Notes: generated by a model from the letters alone, not told the origin. Counted from the first letter of the stretch, positions 1 to 11,664 are shown. The stretch is DNA of 32,188 bases from Scenedesmus sp. ARA3 (GCA_004335835.1 RWJK01001522.1:17008-49195), one strand, 5' to 3'. Numbers and translations are program-made.

Positions 1-2
<2 letters not shown>

Positions 3-53
<51 letters not shown>
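3..53 (+). repeat. (CTG)17 microsatellite abutting a 3' splice site
   Basis: Seventeen uninterrupted CTG units run directly into the CAG at 54-56, which I read as the 3' splice site of the first visible exon of the CS-domain gene. The array takes the place normally held by a polypyrimidine tract. It is cut by the window edge, so its full length is unknown. Confidence 0.9.
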
Positions 54-54
<1 letters not shown>

Positions 55-56
55 AG

Positions 57-515
57 GTGTGTGTGCAGCTGAGCCCCAGCAGCCTGGCTGTCTCTGCTGC
101 GGGGGATGCGCTGCTGGCTGGGCAGCTGGCTGCAGCCATCAAGCTGGAGCACAGCACCTGGTACTGCGGTGAGTGCCGCTAGCTTCGTGGGCAGCCGCTC
201 TATGTAACACTCACGGTGTCACCGCCTTTTGCACACTCCTTCACACTGGCTGGGCAGCTGCCTGCAGCCAACAAGCTGGAGCACAGCACTTGTTACTGCG
301 GTGAGTGTAAATGAGTTGCCAGTGCACAAATCACCAGAAGTAGAGCTGCATTGCAGTCACTTTGCTGTGCGTTGCAGTGCTGTGATCCTTTGCACAAACC
401 AGTGGGACCAAGCAACCGTGCTGCAGCTTGGCACAACACCCCACTGCCATCGCTGTAAGAGATGGCGGCATCCGGGCAACCTTCTGACTTTGCTGCTGCT
501 GTTGCTGCTGTTGCC

Positions 516-563
<48 letters not shown>

Positions 564-769
564 ACTGCTGCGCAGACGAGGGCATCCTGTACATGCAGCT
601 GCTCAAGCGCAACCGGCGCGGCCACTACAGCAACGGCGCCACAGCAGCAGACACCTTCTGGTTCAGCCTGTTGGCAGCAGCAAAGGGGGCAGACAGGCTG
701 CCAGGGCCGCACCCACCCACGCGTTACTACAGCAGTGCATACGAGGCAGATGACCTGGCACCGCTGTAG
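57..769 (+). CDS. CS-domain (NudC/p23-like) protein, 3' part of the gene
   Basis: Two exons are visible, 57-168 and 576-769 (stop TAG at 767-769), joined in phase 1 by GT at 169 and CGCAG at 571-575. The product runs from VQLSPSSLAVS through GQLAAAIKLEHSTWYC, then DEGILYMQLLKRNRRGHY and DTFWFSLL, ending EADDLAPL. The spacing of a V-x-L strand, L-x-V, G-x-L, I-K-x-E-x-S-x-W and D-x-G-x-L-x-x-x-L-x-K is that of the CS domain found in NudC-type HSP90 co-chaperones, including the conserved Trp. Family knowledge suggests a cytosolic co-chaperone role; the exact subfamily is not resolved because the N-terminal part lies upstream of the window. The intron (169-575) holds a degenerate copy of the end of the first exon and a long CTG tract. 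Confidence 0.62.
246..300 (+). pseudogene. Decayed copy of the 3' half of the CS-domain exon, with its 5' splice site
   Basis: This intronic stretch repeats the last ~55 bases of the upstream exon (114-168), including the GGTGAGTG donor, at an offset of 132 bases. The copy would encode a segment in which a conserved Ile is Asn and the CS-domain Trp is Cys. It has no good acceptor in front of it, so it looks like a dead tandem-duplication remnant rather than an alternative exon. Confidence 0.8.
490..575 (+). repeat. Interrupted CTG tract at the intron 3' end
   Basis: Imperfect CTG/TTG repeats fill the last ~85 bases of the CS-gene intron up to the CGCAG acceptor at 571-575. On the opposite strand and in other frames this makes spurious poly-Leu and poly-Ala reading frames, which I do not consider genes. 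Confidence 0.85.
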
Positions 770-1441
770 GCAATAACACTTAGTGCCTCGTCAGGTTCAA
801 TGCTTGCAAAGTGATGGGGTAGCCCCTTCTGTTGCCGCTCCATTGGGGCGCGGGGCTGATGGCGTGGATCGTATGGCTTGATGGGTAACATGATGATGAT
901 GAGTGCCTTGTCAGGTTCAGCGTGTGTGGAAAGGGCACGGCTCTAGCATGCAGAGCACCATGTTATGTACGGCGCATCCAGGCCCTAGGGTGCACCCTGG
1001 CCGCCACCACCTGCACGCAAGCAAGCCTGGTGCATCTCGCAGCGGTGCGCGTGCATGCTGGCGGCTGCAAGTGACTTGCAGTGCAGTGCACACCGCAATG
1101 TCACACAGCGGCGCACTGCTGGTTGAGCAAATTTTGCCATTTCAGGCGGGCAGCAGGATGTGCATACCGGCACATGCCATGGCGCGAAGTGGCAGTTTTA
1201 AGGCCTTGGATGATGCATTTTACGTTGTCAAGTTTTGTTGTTGCGGCGTTGCTGTTGCCAAAGCCTCAGGGGTGGGCACCCTGCGTCTTTCAGACATGTG
1301 CTGTCCTTCCACACCGACGAAAGACAGCAAACACCAGCCTGCCAGAGGCTTATGGATTAATGCGTTCGTCTTATTGATTTTTTGCTGCGTTGAGGCATGG
1401 CTGATGCAGCCTTTGCCGGCCGCAGCATCCTCCGTAACAAA

Positions 1442-1446
1442 TGTAA
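1442..1446 (+). terminator. Candidate TGTAA polyadenylation signal of the CS-domain gene
   Basis: This is the first TGTAA on the plus strand after the stop codon at 769. TGTAA is the usual near-upstream polyadenylation element in chlorophycean algae. Use of this site is inferred from position only. Confidence 0.4.
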
Positions 1447-1936
1447 TACGGTAGTTCTCCATAGATTCTGCTCCCCACAATTTGCAGGCTTGCGACGATG
1501 CTATCCATCAGCAAGACACAATGGTCCAGAATGAATTGTTGCGACAGTGCAATGAAGGCCTGTATGCTGCAGCATTCTGAGTTACTTCACTTTACCTCGA
1601 CCAGCCCTCCCTTCAGCAGCCATCCACAGAACAGAACGTTTAAGGAAACTAAGAAAGCTTTGTGGAAGATCCCCGCGTTTCGGCCGTCGGAATTCGCACG
1701 ATCGCTGGAGTTGTCATTGCTCCGTGCTGGGCTGCCGCACAAGAAAATCCAGGCAAAACCACCAGTTGAGCCTTATGAGTGTTTGCACCAAACGAAGGAT
1801 GGGATCGCTAAAGGCATGGCAGGTGAAAAGGGATTTGTTACCTTGTCACATTCGACAACCGTCGGATCCCGTGTCTGAGCAGCACAGGCTTCCAAGCCCC
1901 CGCAACGTGTGCATTCCCGTCAGATAACCATTTGAG

Positions 1937-2049
1937 TTCAAAAAGATCTGATAAAGAACCTTTGTACAGACACAAAGGTTGAAAAAGGCGATGATCACGT
2001 CCGGGCATCCATCAGACACCTAGCCACCAAACGAGACATAGAAATGCAG
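1937..2049 (+). other. Possible internal exon, unassigned
   Basis: Between an AG at 1935-1936 and a GTTAGT donor at 2050, one frame is fully open and reads as plausible protein, including KDLIKNLCTDTKVEKG and DHVRASIRHLATKRDIEMQ. Codon use is less CAG-rich than in neighbouring genes. It ends in phase 0, which would suit the phase-0 start of the exon at 2767, but a small candidate exon at 2460-2490 between them needs a different phase. I recognise no domain. It could be a 5' exon of the Tudor-like gene, part of an unrelated gene fragment, or chance. Confidence 0.25.
1957..1980. repeat. Perfect 9-bp stem hairpin
   Basis: AACCTTTGT (1957-1965) and ACAAAGGTT (1972-1980) are exact reverse complements around a 6-base loop (ACAGAC). 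It lies inside the possible exon described at 1937-2049. No flanking T-run or target-site duplication was seen, so its role is unknown. Confidence 0.75.
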
Positions 2050-2766
2050 GTTAGTGACAGTAAAAGCTTGGTTTGAGTTGTTCTGTTTGCTGCATGGTGG
2101 CCCTGCAACCGGCACGGAGCTGCTGCATGCACGTGTCCTTGGAGCATTGGCCGGATCGATATTAGTATGAATGCATTCGTTCTATGTGTTCGCAAGTGTT
2201 TTATGGCGACTGCTTTGTCTGTGCTCGGACAGGTCTGCACATCGCCATGCGAGCAGGAGCAGACGAGCGGGGCGAACGACAGGTAAATAGCTCAACGAAC
2301 GCACCTGTTGGAATGTTAGAGTAGGTCAACACCAGCAAACATGACCCTTGAGCTCTGGAAGTTGTCGATGGATTGTGCTGTTGATGCTGCTGACCTGTCA
2401 TCCGGTGGCTAGGCTGCAAGAAGTGAAGTTGACCCGTGTGCTGATCCGTGTACTTGCAGGATCCTTCATGACAACGTCAGCAGTGATGCGGTGAGTGCAG
2501 CCGTGACACAGCATGCACACGGGCAATGCTGCTCTGTTGTTGGTTTGCTGCTGATCTTTGCTGCAGGCTTGCAGGCATATAATTTGTTGCAAGTATATGA
2601 GTCACTCGCCATGCATGCCTGACAGCCAACCTAGCAGCTAATGCCCATCAATAGGTGCTGTGGCTGGCTCGGCCTTCCAAGTCTCCTGTCTTGGCTCCTC
2701 TTGTTGTTGACCTGTTTGTTGCTGCTGCTACACTGCCTGCTGCTTGTTATGTTTGACCGCTCTCAG

Positions 2767-5700
2767 GGCCACACCCACCCAGCTGGCAAGACACACGGCT
2801 GTGCCAAGCGAGGTGGCCGGCCAGTCACATGGATAGGCGGGGGCGGCTTGGACGCCAAGTGAGTTGCTGCTGCTTGCACTTTCATGAGGAGTGCTGCCGC
2901 GCAGAACTGTGCTGCTTTGTTTGTTGGTGCTCAGTGGCCAGCCACATCTAGCATTGTACGCCTAGTTTACTGATTATACAACAATTTTCCAGTGCAGACA
3001 TTGCTGTGCATGACAGTTGCAGGCCAAGAAACGTAGGTGCACATGCTGTGCAGCCAAGCAGCGTGCTGATGCAGTTTGCATCAGTGCAGACATTGCTGTG
3101 CATGACAGTGCATTCCCAGCACCTGGCTTCCTGCCACCACACTCAATGACACCTGCCACCACGTTATAAACAACGCCCAACCCACCCACCCTCTTGCTGT
3201 CTTCACCACATCCTCCAAACCTCACCCCGCAACTTGCAGGAAGCTCGCAGGGCTGGGCGTGCCCGTGCTGCGCGACCTCTTCAAGCAAGTCTTTGGCGAG
3301 AGTACCGCCTCGAACAACGCAGGCTGGCTGCGCCGCAAGCTCAGCGAGACGCCTGACGGTGTGCACGGCCAGTGCCGCTCCCGCGTGGTCCGCGCGCGCG
3401 ACAGCGGCGCTGCCATCTGGAACAAGCCGCTGATATTTGGCGCCGGAGAGGGCGAGTTTGGGGATGCAGGAGATGCTGCTGCTGCTGCCGAGGCAGAGGG
3501 CCAGGGCGAGGCAGGGGGTGTCCCGCAGGCACCTGTGGCTGTGAAGCAGGAGGCTGATGCAGAGATGCAGGAGGCTGCAGGCGCTGTGCCACAGGTGTGT
3601 GGGTGTTGGCGTTTGTTGGCGGCGGTTAGGGACGGCGCGCTGGTCAAACTGCTTGATTTGGCGTGGCTGTCGGGTGCGCTGCTCGATGCTTGCGCGAGGT
3701 TGCGTATGCATGTCTAGCTGCTCATGTAATGCCGTTGCTCTGTACATGCCATTATTGATTGCATTTGAAATGACTGTAACACAGACACAGCATGTGCTGA
3801 CACTTGCCTGTGTTGCCGCCTGCTCCAGGGCTTTGGCGCTGCTGCTGAGGGCTGTGCCAAGCCGGGGCATCATGGCCACCGCAGCCTGAAGCGGTCCTGC
3901 ACAGAGGCTAGCCAGAGCTTTCGGGAGCGCGTGGTTGCTGCACGCTGCCCCTCGCCAAGTAAGCTGCGCTGCTGTTTGAATTTCTAACGACAGCTGGGTG
4001 AATTTGAATCGATAGAACGTGTGACAGGGACGTTATAATGTGTTGCGCAACGCTGCTGAGGCCCTGATTAGGTGCCTGTTTATGCTGCAGCAGTTGAGCG
4101 CAGTTTAAATGTGAGGTGACAGCTGCAGCTGTGCACTGCTACGACCAAATGCACATAGTGCCAGCAAGCCTCTTGCCAATCATGTTGCTGGAGGAGCAAC
4201 ATGTGTCACAGGATAGGTAGCATACAGGCTCCCCACCACACACATCATCACCATTCAGGCATCCTGCAGGGCCGTGCTGCAGTTGTTCACAGGCTATGTG
4301 ACTGCCAGACCCCAAGCACATGGCCCTTGGTGTTCTGTCAAGCTGCTTTTTTCTTTGAACCTTTGTTCACCCAAGCTTCTGACCAACACAATGCTGTTGC
4401 CTGTCATCCTGCAGGTGCATCTGGCAGTGCCTCGCCTGCTGCTACGCACCAAGAGGGCACCAGCCCCCGCGCAGGCAGCCACAGCCACAAGCAGCAGCAC
4501 AGGCACCACCACCACACTCACAAGCAGCACGGCCACCAGCACACGCAGCACAGCAGCGTGCAGCAGCAGCCAAGTGGCAGCAGCTTGCCTGGGCATGTGA
4601 TTCACCCTGATGAGCTGGCAGATGAGTGGGTGGGGTGCCAGGTGATGGTCTACTGGCCGGCAGACAACAGGTGGTGGGCGGCAACCATCTGCGGGGTGAG
4701 TTGGCTTGAGTTTCGGCGAGAGCCAGTGGTGCACTGCATTTTTGGGACACACTATCACGTAGTGCTAGGGTGTATTGCTGCTTGCAGGACTTCTTGTAGG
4801 TCAGTAGGGCTGTGTACCTGCCAGCTCCCATGTAGGCTGACCTGCATCACCACCCCTGCTTTGTGCTTTGTGCAACGACAGCAGCTGACCTGCTGCTGCG
4901 CACCACTGCTGCACGCTCTCTCTCTGCTTCTTCTGCTGCTGCTGCTGCGCTTCACTCCTGCAGCTGAGCACTGCCAGCCAGCAGCTGCAGCTGCTGTACT
5001 CCGACCAGACGGAGGAGCTGCTTGCCGGACACGACTTCTGCGAGCTGCTGCGCAACGGGCACCTGGCGCTGGCTGCAGGGCACGCGCTGCCACCCGACAG
5101 CGCAAGTGAGCTTGCAGGAAACGCTTGCAGGAAATGCTTGCAGGATCGGCGTTTGCCCATCGTGTGCGACGACAGCGCTGGTTCAATGCTAGATGTTTCC
5201 TGTACTGGACATGCTGTGCCCGTGCCGCAAACATCTCTGCACAGCAGCAACTGCTCCCAGCATCTGAGACAGCTTCCACACGTTAAAATTTGGTTTTGTT
5301 GCTGATTGACTTGTCACATTGCCCTGTTTGACCGCTCCTGTCCTGCAGCTGGGTACACCGTCAGCACCCAGGCCGGTGTAGCTGCAGCAGCCTGCGGCAC
5401 TTCCATGCTGCCATCAGGAGCGTGCAGCCTGGCACCATCAGGCCTGGCTGCGCCTGCTTACGCAGCAGCCGCTGCTGCTACTGCAGAAGGTTTGAACCGC
5501 CGTGTGCAGAGCTGCCAGCTTCCTGCAAGCCTTGCAGGCAGCAGCAGCATGGCATCGCAGCAGGAGCTCGCGCGCAGCACCAGCGTGAGTTTCGGCGTGA
5601 AGTGTGGCGGCAGTGGCGTGAACTTCTCAGGAGCACGTGTCAGCGTGAGCGGCAGTGGCAGCGGCAGCGGCACAGGCGTCGATTTTGAGGAGCTAGCTGC

Positions 5701-7090
5701 AAAGAGGCAATGCTACGAGCCCTCAATCAACATGTCTGGCTCTGATGGCAGCAACCCTGCCGAGCTTTCTGGTTTCCCAGGATTCTACAGCAGCAACGGC
5801 GCCTGCATGGCAGCAGCAGAGCAGCAGCAGCAGGGCCCGCAGGCTGCGCAGCTGGGTGCGTGGTTTGCAAGCCAGCAGCGGCAGCAGCAGCAGCTGCAGA
5901 TGCAGATGCAGGCCAACCTGCAGCTGCAGCAGCAGGTGCAGATGCAGATCCAGCACCAGGTTGCTGCACACATGTCAATGCAGCAGGCAGCAGGCCAAGT
6001 GATGCAGCTGCAGCAGCCTGCACTGTCATCCCCCTTTGCAGGGGGTGTTGGCAGCCCTGTGGTAGCAGCAGCAGGAGGAGCAGGAGGTCTTGCAACCATG
6101 CAAAGCGACCTTGCAGCATACAGCATGACCCACAGCGCAGCAGCAGCGGCGGCAGCGGCTGCGATGGCAGCTGCTGCAGCCAACGCAGCGAGCCCCCGTG
6201 CAGGTGCGGTGCCGTGCCAGCAGATGCAGCAGCTCAACCTGCAGCTGCGGCAGTCACCTAGCCCGGCAGCTGTGGCAGCCCCGGCAGCAGCAGCAGCAGG
6301 CGCAGTAACCACCAGCACACCGCCTGCCATGCAGCAGCAGGTGCAACAGCAGCAGCAGGCAGGCAACACAGCCACGCCTAAGCAGTGTGACCATGTGGTG
6401 CCTGAGATCGAACCTCAAGCACACGACGCCAATCTGCAGCAGCAGGTGCCTGCAGCAGCAGCGCCAGCAGCAGCAGCTGCATCTGGCTTCAAAGTGCCCC
6501 AGCTGACTCTGCAGGTTCCTGCAGCCCCGCTGCAGCCGTCATCAGCAGATGAGATCGACAGCCTGCTGACAAAGGCGGGCCGTGATCTGTTTGAATTAGA
6601 TGATGACCTGGCAGCAGCTGGCATCGACAGCATTGATGGCATGGATGACATGCAGCAGATGGAGGATGACGATGCACTTGCAGCAGCGTGTGGCCTCGGC
6701 AGCAGGCGTGATAATGCACTGGCAAGAGAGGCCTGCAGCAGCGGCAACAACAGCAGCTTGTGTGAGAGCATGGCAGATGAGCTGGCTGTTGCAGGACTAG
6801 AGGCGGAGGATGCGGCCGACTACTACATGTTTGGCGGAGCTGGCTCCCCCAAGAATGCATCGCCGCAGCAGCTGCAGCAGGCGGCGCAGCAGGCGGCGGC
6901 TGCAGCAGCAGCAGCAGCGGTGGGTGCCGGAAGCTGCCAAGGGCTTATGTATGCAGCTGGGGTGCAGGGTTTGGTGGGTGGCGGCGCTGCTGCTGCATGT
7001 GGCGGTGCCAGCCAGCTTGCAGGAAATGGGTTCAAGGTGGCTCAGGCGCCCTGCGAGAGCAGCTTTGCGCACATGTTTGACTTTTACTAA
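2767..7090 (+). CDS. Tudor-like domain protein with His-rich and Gln/Ala-rich regions (5' end unresolved)
   Basis: Six exons join in consistent phase: 2767-2858, 3240-3594, 3829-3958, 4415-4695, 4964-5105 and 5349-7090 (stop TAA), giving 913 residues from the first exon I can defend; the initiator is not found. Exons 1-2 encode a basic start (CAKRGGRPVTW) and a compact conserved-looking block (VLRDLFKQVFG, then TASNNAGWLRRKL). A His-rich run (HRHHHHTHKQHGHQHTQH) precedes a Tudor-like domain at about residues 265-320, beginning VGCQVMVYWPADNRWW and ending TEELLAGHDFCEL, built across two exons. The last exon is low-complexity Gln/Ala with an acidic segment (DLFELDDDLAAAGIDSIDG) and ends SFAHMFDFY. 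The domain matches plant MSH6/PDS5-type Tudor domains, which read histone marks, so a chromatin or transcription role is inferred. The family of the N-terminal block was not recognised. Confidence 0.72.
2991..3109. repeat. 27-bp perfect direct repeat with an adjacent hairpin, in an intron
   Basis: An identical 27-base sequence beginning AGTGCAGACATTGCTG occurs at 2991-3017 and 3083-3109. A hairpin with an 8-bp perfect stem and 3-base loop (CTGATGCA GTT TGCATCAG, 3066-3084) overlaps the start of the second copy. Both lie in the first intron (2859-3239) of the Tudor-like gene. The arrangement suggests replication slippage at the hairpin. Confidence 0.85.
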
Positions 7091-10000
7091 GCCAGGGTTG
7101 ACTGGGGTTGAACGCCAGCTAGCGTTGTCGCCGCTGCGTTGACCATGGTTTGACCATGCAGGGGGTTTGCCACTGGGTGTGCGTGTGATGGGCATGCATC
7201 TTGGTGGTAGCGCGCTGGGGGTCTGTGAGGTCATACATCCATACAGGGTTGATTGGGCTGAAGTCCTGGGGTGGTGGCGCTGCCAGCAGTGGTGGTTGAT
7301 GGGTTTGACGCCACTGCGCATGTGCTCTTATTATCTGCAGCTGCATCCGAGTGCATTGCATCGTCCTAAGGGAACACCATAAACAGATGAACGTGTTGTG
7401 GTTGAGCTCTCAGGGGCGTTTTAGGCGGCGAGGCACACATAGCTGGTGGGGATGGGTTGCTGGTGTAGACCCTGGCAGGTTTTTGGCGTGCTTGGGGTGC
7501 AGACTCACGCCAGCATGAGGTGGGGCTGTCCACGGGCTACAGCTGTCGTTTTGAATTTCGAATTTTTCTGCGGGTGGTTTGGCCCTGGCTACTAGCAAGG
7601 CTTCATGCAGTGCAGCAGGCAACCCTGCTGCAGCTGGCAGCAGTACAGTACATCACCAGAAGCAGCACTGTTTGGTGTTGCCCTTCTTCTCTTTCAATTT
7701 CTTGTTCTTGTTTAGCTGCAGAGCATGGCAGTCGCCTCTGCAGCATGCAGGCCTGCGCTGTGCTCCTTATATAGGAGCCTGGCAGGCAACATTTGCATTC
7801 CGGCTACCTGACAGTGTCAGTATATACACAGCGGTACATGCATACCGTTTTTTCACGCACGGCTTGCAGCATGTGCGGGGTGGTGTGTTACGCAGCTGCA
7901 CACACGGCTTGGTTTGGCTGTTCCAGCTGCTTGGCCATATGTCAGCCTTCAAGAAACCTGCCTGCAGCAGCAGCTGCAGTCAGCAGCGCGGTTGGCAGCT
8001 GTGTGGCAGCACAACACAACACCACCTAATGAAACATATGCACAGCGTGCTTGAGTTGGCACGGCTGTGTGCTTTGCTTGTCACAATTGCGTGCAGCCGC
8101 GTTGCAGAAGCTCCTAGCTTGCTGCTGCTGCGGCGGCGGCGGAGTTGTGCAGCCGTGCTTCTGTTACATTTCATCTTTTGCAGTTCTTTGCACGGCGCCA
8201 GCCGTTGCAAATGGTTTGCAGTTTGTACATTGTGAGCAGTTCTTTTTTTGGCGGTGAGGCCCGTTGCAGCTTACTATGGCAGTCGCTGTGATGCTTCGGG
8301 CGTTATGTGGAATGGACCTGACAGATCACTGCACGGCTTGGCCCTACTAAGGTTGGCGGTACAGCATTTTCAGAGCCGCTAACCACCACGTATTATGGCT
8401 TGTTGTGTCTACAAGTGCGGCATTTGGTGCTTGTGGTTCCATGCATTTGCCGCACAGCCAGTACTGTGGGCGAGGGGCGTGCTCCTGGCAGTGCGCCTTG
8501 CGAAAAATGGCACCCCTGCTCGGCGAATCGCCATCTGTCCGCGTCCTTGCATGCTGTCCGAGCAGCAGCAAACACGTGGCACCTGATGTGTTGCAGCTGT
8601 CCTGCAGAGGATCGGTCTGCAGGTGCTGTTGCAGGATGGACGGGAGGTTGCTGTTGGCTGTGGACTGTGCTGTGTGCTGCCAGTGGCATCACGCAATGAC
8701 ACATAGCACGCAGCATCACGCATGTGGTGTTCACAGCTCTGTATAGTCATGCAGCTGTGGCAGTAGCACATGCTACGAGGTGGTGGTGCTGTTGGTGATG
8801 CTACTGCTGTTGGCAGGCACAGCTCTGCAGGAGCTCCGTGTACCAGGAGTTTGCTGCCGTTGTGTTATAACATGTCATTTGTGACGTGTCGTTTGGCGCG
8901 CTGCGGCGTGGTGCTTTGAGCCTGACGCAGCCTGGCAGCTTGGCAGCTGATTGTGCCAGCTTACAACCAAAAAAACCTCTGGAATCGGCATGCATGGCTT
9001 GGTGTGAAGGACTCTGGTGCGTAGTACACAGCATTGCTGCATCCATACATGCACTTGAAGACGAAGCACCCACAGCTTGAACACATACACAACTTGAAGA
9101 CGCAAGAGGGCCTGTTCCCTGCAGGTGGCTGCAGCGCTGTTGCAGGAATGGTGCCCTCAGTACTATCTATAGTATACTATTGGTTGCGTGAGGCTGCTAG
9201 CAAGAGATCTTTATCAGCATCTTGTTTGTGCTGACACATGGCTCTGATAACAGCACGCAGCACAGCACTGGGAATCTTCTGCAGCAGGAGCAGAAGAAGG
9301 AGGGGTGAAGTGCGGCACTACCACAGTAGCCGCGGTAGTAGGATAATGGTTGGTGCAGAGGTGTGCGGCGCAGCACGGGTCAGCAGCTGGCCGCATGTCA
9401 CGCATGTGCACGTGGCAAGGCTGGTGTGTTCTGGTTTGTGTACATGCTGGTGATTGAAGGCAACGCAGATATATGGCAGGTGATGTGTGCTGTTATGTGC
9501 TGCATGGTGCGTTGCGCGGCCAGTGCAGTGGCACTGATGAGGATAGGTTTGGTGATACCGGCAGGTACTGATGATGCGGCATGCAAAAGTGCGCCGCATG
9601 TGTGCGTGTATCTGCTTGTGTGCGTTGGCTCTGCTGCATTGCGTGCTTCCCAGTGCTTTGTGTTGCGTGTCAGCATTGCGATAACGGCTTGCAGGAAGCA
9701 TTGTATGCAGCGAGGCTTACGTGGGCAGTGCAGCCTGTCGCTTCTTGGGTTGTTGTGTGGGCGCTGTTATAACGCTGTTTGAATTGTGGGACAGCTGGTG
9801 CACACATAATCACACACCGCGTCACGTGCCGGCTGCTGCTTTTGTGGCAGGCGCGGCACGTGTTCTGCACCATTGCGAGGTGGAGAGAACCTTTTTGATG
9901 TAGAGCTGAGTGCCCCACCACTGACTACACAAGGCCGGCGGTTGATTGACTGCAGCTTTGTTGCCGAGGAGAGTCGATGATAGACCATGGAGGGTGTGGG

Positions 10001-11664
10001 GCGGGTGCATGCTGTGCTGCTTCCCTGGCAGTACATCTGTACCAATGGCACCCTCTGCTTGGTGCGCTGCAGGCACAAAATGTGAGTTGCCTGAGCCTAG
10101 TCTGCTGTACTGCAGCCGTCAAGGAGGTTTCTAGCTCTCCTATGTTGGTTTAGCACACTTGCCGACTCGCACATGTCCGCGAGTGAGTTTGTTGCGTTGC
10201 TTAAACTTGGGATCAATGTTGTTGCCTGATTGCCTGTTGGCCACAATCAGGAAGAAGTTTCTTTCCTGATGACGCTGCAACAGCTGCCGTGGCTTGTTGG
10301 AGAGGGTTGTTCCAGCAACCCGACTTCAGCCTTGGAGGTTATATGCATGCACACAGAAAAGCATGCATGTGTTCCCAGGGTAGGGCAGATTTGCTCTCGG
10401 GCCAGTGTGTTGCCAGTTCGCAGATTGGCCTTTTTTGCTGACCCTGTGTGCTGTGCAGCAGTAAATGGCAGCATGTGGAAGGTTCACAAGGGGCTATGGG
10501 GACGCATATGGGATGTCACTGTCAGTTACTGCGGCGGACACCACAAATACTCGGTACTAGAGTGAGTTGGCGGTGCCAGTGTGCAAGTGCTGGGAAGAGC
10601 TTGCAGCGGAACCAACGCAGCCTTCCTTGGGCGAATCTGTTCAAGAAAGGCCGGAGGTTTCTGTTGCATGTCATTCTTGTCAGCCTGCAGCAGCGTTATG
10701 TGCAGCCCTGCTGCTTGCTGTTGGCGGCACCCAAAGGGTGCAGCCAGTGTGCCAGTGTGGGTGGTGTTGGCTTGGCAGTGGGCAGGCGGTGCTATCTGTC
10801 GTGGGTATATGGGGGCAGCACTGTGGCAGTGCTACGGGCCGTGTTATTATCTCTGTATTTATCACACATGTGCATTGGGAGACTGGTGCTGGAGCTTCTT
10901 CTGCGCGTTGGGTTGCGCATGTTGCTGCCGCAGTGGCAGATTTTGAGCCAAAAGGGTTGCGACGCTTGCAGCAAGTTGTCAAGAGGCAGATGTGTGATGC
11001 AGCAGGCTGCCTTTCTGTACTGTATGTCAGTGCAGTGAAGTAATTGTTGAAGCTTGCGCCAGAGCGCAGCATGTGCGTTCTTCATATGCCCAAAACATGC
11101 AAGTCACACCTTGCTTGACGCAGCTTTTTCCTGCAAACGTTGCAGCAGGAGGTATTATCCGACCCTTCTGCTGGTTTGCTGTTGAACGTTGGAATTAAAA
11201 GGGAGCAGTACCTCGCAGTGCGGGTGTATGGGGTCCAAGCAAATCATGCATTTCTTTTAACACCGCATTGGTGTTTGGCGCATGGGATTTTGATGCATGA
11301 TCATTTTGGCAAGGACATGTGTATGTAACACAGAACATCAAACCAAAGGTGAAAAGTGACAATGTCCACGCTTAGGTGCTGTGCTACCAATTTTATGCTG
11401 TGCTCAGCAGCAGCCTCTGAGAGGCAGCAGATGCCTGGTCCTGTCAACAAAGAACCCTAAGGGGTCTGGCAGACAAGTGGCCTGATGGCGTTCTCGGCTC
11501 CGTATGGTGAACTGGACATACTGAAACTAAATTCGGGATGCTAACAGTACGGATTATCGTGAACACATAGCCACAACGCTGCAGTAACCACAGCAACAGG
11601 AGCAGCAGGCTGCTGCCGGCCACGCTTTAATCATTTGTTACCACTGCTACGATATCAACTCTAC
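7091..11664. other. 4.6-kb G/T-skewed region without credible genes
   Basis: No reading frame here shows recognisable domains or codon use like the neighbouring genes. Long open frames such as 7579-8235 and 10448-11038 are explained by G/T-rich composition, which makes few stops in some frames. The plus strand is visibly rich in G and T through about 11300. I found no TGTAA on the plus strand until 11324, so much of this may be an exceptionally long 3' UTR of the upstream gene or an unannotated non-coding transcript. A 12-bp palindrome (ATAGTATACTAT) lies at 9169-9180. Confidence 0.5.
11324..11328 (+). terminator. Candidate TGTAA polyadenylation signal, 4.2 kb beyond the upstream stop
   Basis: This is the first plus-strand TGTAA I can find downstream of the stop at 7090. 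It follows the end of the G/T-skewed stretch. Either it ends a very long transcript, or the upstream gene uses a variant signal closer in. Confidence 0.3.

Larger units (their letters stand above)
770..2766. other. Gene-poor region between the CS gene and the Tudor-like gene
   Basis: No convincing gene is visible in this 2-kb stretch. The first ~670 bases after the CS-gene stop probably form its 3' UTR, ending near the TGTAA at 1442. An 18-base near-repeat occurs at 782 and 902 (17 of 18 identical). Between about 1600 and 2100 the sequence is unlike its surroundings: few CAG/CTG triplets and long open stretches in several frames, for example an open frame at 1498-1878. It may hold upstream exons of the next gene, but I could not build a phase-consistent chain. 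Confidence 0.5.

Noticed and set aside
2641..2760. Leu-rich apparent signal anchor (MPINRCCGWLGL...) upstream of the Tudor-like gene exon
   Set aside because: The Leu run is TTG/CTG-rich sequence typical of an intron 3' end here, followed by a good acceptor (CTCTCAG) at 2766.
7579..8235. 218-codon plus-strand open frame
   Set aside because: No domain, codon use unlike neighbours, and it lies in G/T-rich sequence that depletes stops; I see no splice partners.
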